From Spirochaetaceae bacterium bin103 (lineage in GTDB: Bacteria > Spirochaetota > Spirochaetia > SZUA-6 > Bin103), in NCBI GenBank assembly GCA_002238925.1, contig MPNH01000003.1, forward strand, positions 1 to 64,000: DNA of 64,000 nt. Reading direction: 5' to 3'. The translations under genes were made by a program, and so were the position numbers. Below, piece after piece: positions 63,396 through 64,000 of the stretch. The notes under the pieces are model-generated. The model was not told the origin of the DNA. It saw only the letters and a program-made list of their open reading frames with translations, and ran no database searches. The first letter of the stretch is position 1. Every line of letters starts with the position of its first letter.

Positions 63396-64000
63396 ATGCG
63401 GAACATTATCGGGCAGCCAGTGGCAGGCGACGATCTCTATGGCCGTGAGTACGAACTCGACCGCCTCTGGGAACAACTCGAACAGGGCGAGCATATTCTG
63501 ATGCTCGCGCCGCGGCGTGTAGGCAAGACCAGCCTGATGCTGGAACTCGAAAATGCGCCACGGGCGGGTTGGGACGTCATCAACGTCGACGTTCAGGGCG
63601 GCGAGGGTCCAGAAGACTGCTTCGCGGCGATACTCGCCAAGCTCGCAGCTGACTCCCGGTACCGGACTCGCTTCGAGGCGATTCCATTTTCGAGCACAAT
63701 CAAGAGAGTCGTCGAAGGCATGTCGGCCAACGTCGACGTCGGTGTCCTGCGCGTCGAGCTCAAGCGGGCGATCGGCAGCGAGTGGGACCGGGTCGCGGCG
63801 CAACTGCAGGCACGGCTGACGAATCTGCCGGACTCTGCCGAACGGTTGCTGGTCATTCTGGACGAGTTGCCAATCCTGATCTCACGAATGCTTCGATCGG
63901 GCGGCGGCAAGAGCAATGCCGATCTGCTACTGGCCCGACTTCGGCAGTGGCGCCAAGCGCCTGAATTGCGAGGCAGGGTCCACACGCTCGTCGGCGGCTC
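63396..64000 (+). CDS. AAA/STAND-type ATPase, 3' end outside window
   Basis: The first 201 residues of a P-loop ATPase; the frame stays open to the edge. Walker A is APRRVGKTSL (38-47), after GREYELDRLWEQLEQGEHIL, and Walker B is LLVILDELPILIS (about 150-162). It resembles archaeal-type ATPases and the N-terminal half of the protein at 25874-27499. No ribosome site is clear. The repeats upstream suggest autoregulation. Its C-terminal domain and role cannot be judged. Confidence 0.75.
   Translation, partial: MRNIIGQPVAGDDLYGREYELDRLWEQLEQGEHILMLAPRRVGKTSLMLELENAPRAGWDVINVDVQGGEGPEDCFAAILAKLAADSRYRTRFEAIPFSSTIKRVVEGMSANVDVGVLRVELKRAIGSEWDRVAAQLQARLTNLPDSAERLLVILDELPILISRMLRSGGGKSNADLLLARLRQWRQAPELRGRVHTLVGG

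Overview
This is a GC-rich bacterial chromosome window, coding on both strands with short gaps. No gene-free stretch exceeds about 210 bases, and I see no rRNA, tRNA, CRISPR array, intact insertion sequence or replication origin. The content is SUF-type Fe-S assembly, a de novo NAD operon, FabV enoyl reductase, a Na+-pumping acyl-CoA decarboxylase, sugar and peptide ABC permeases, a sulfatase and glycoside-hydrolase-type proteins. This suggests a heterotroph living on polymeric or host-derived carbon. A Spirochaetota-like lineage, perhaps an uncultivated marine or host-associated member, would fit, but that is inference from gene content and not proven by a marker gene.

Layout. 1-6.7 kb: a glycosidase-like gene (cut by the window edge) coupled to an isochorismatase-fold protein with carbohydrate-binding-type C-terminal domains, then two Dpp-type permeases on the opposite strand. 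6.7-10.2 kb: an HD-domain protein, then a YtrA/GntR-type ABC operon with a clear palindromic operator. 10.2-16.97 kb: a seven-gene iron-sulfur operon on the minus strand (Rrf2 regulator, sufB, sufC, sufD, sufS, sufU, NifU-like protein) behind a good sigma-70 promoter overlapped by an operator. 17-20.7 kb: a membrane LytTR regulator, a secreted protein and an ABC-2 exporter. 20.7-24.2 kb: nadA-nadC-nadB with stop/start overlaps. 24.3-25.5 kb: an enolase-superfamily enzyme.

25.5-31.4 kb is an accessory, defence-like patch. It holds an orphan Phd/YefM antitoxin beside the two ends of a deleted PIN toxin, a P-loop ATPase with a nuclease-like C-terminus, an OLD-like AAA ATPase coupled to a nuclease-like/methyltransferase fusion, and an AlbA_2 regulator. 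The patch lies directly downstream of the decarboxylase operon (31.4-35.06 kb: carboxyltransferase, delta, biotin carrier and beta subunits), which has a near-consensus promoter.

35-48 kb: RecQ, an AIR-synthase-like protein, a TrmH-type methyltransferase, a thioredoxin-fold lipoprotein, FabV, a decayed AlbA_2 gene, transketolase, an aldo/keto reductase, a small membrane protein and an indolepyruvate oxidoreductase alpha-like protein. 48-55.3 kb: a Gfo/Idh/MocA oxidoreductase, an aldo/keto reductase, homodimeric pyruvate dehydrogenase E1, PstS, ArsC and a MIP channel. 55.4-58.7 kb: a sugar ABC transporter lacking its ATPase. 58.8-61.8 kb: a CobW/WD40/[2Fe-2S] operon behind a Fur/Zur-like operator. 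61.8-64 kb: a sulfatase and the start of an AAA ATPase gene preceded by AT-rich repeats.

The best candidates for under-described biology are the ATPase plus nuclease-like/methyltransferase pair (27.6-30.1 kb) and the Zur-box CobW/WD40/ferredoxin operon (58.8-61.8 kb). Several well-formed regulatory palindromes and 11-bp-periodic repeats were found by eye and should be tested by motif searches.
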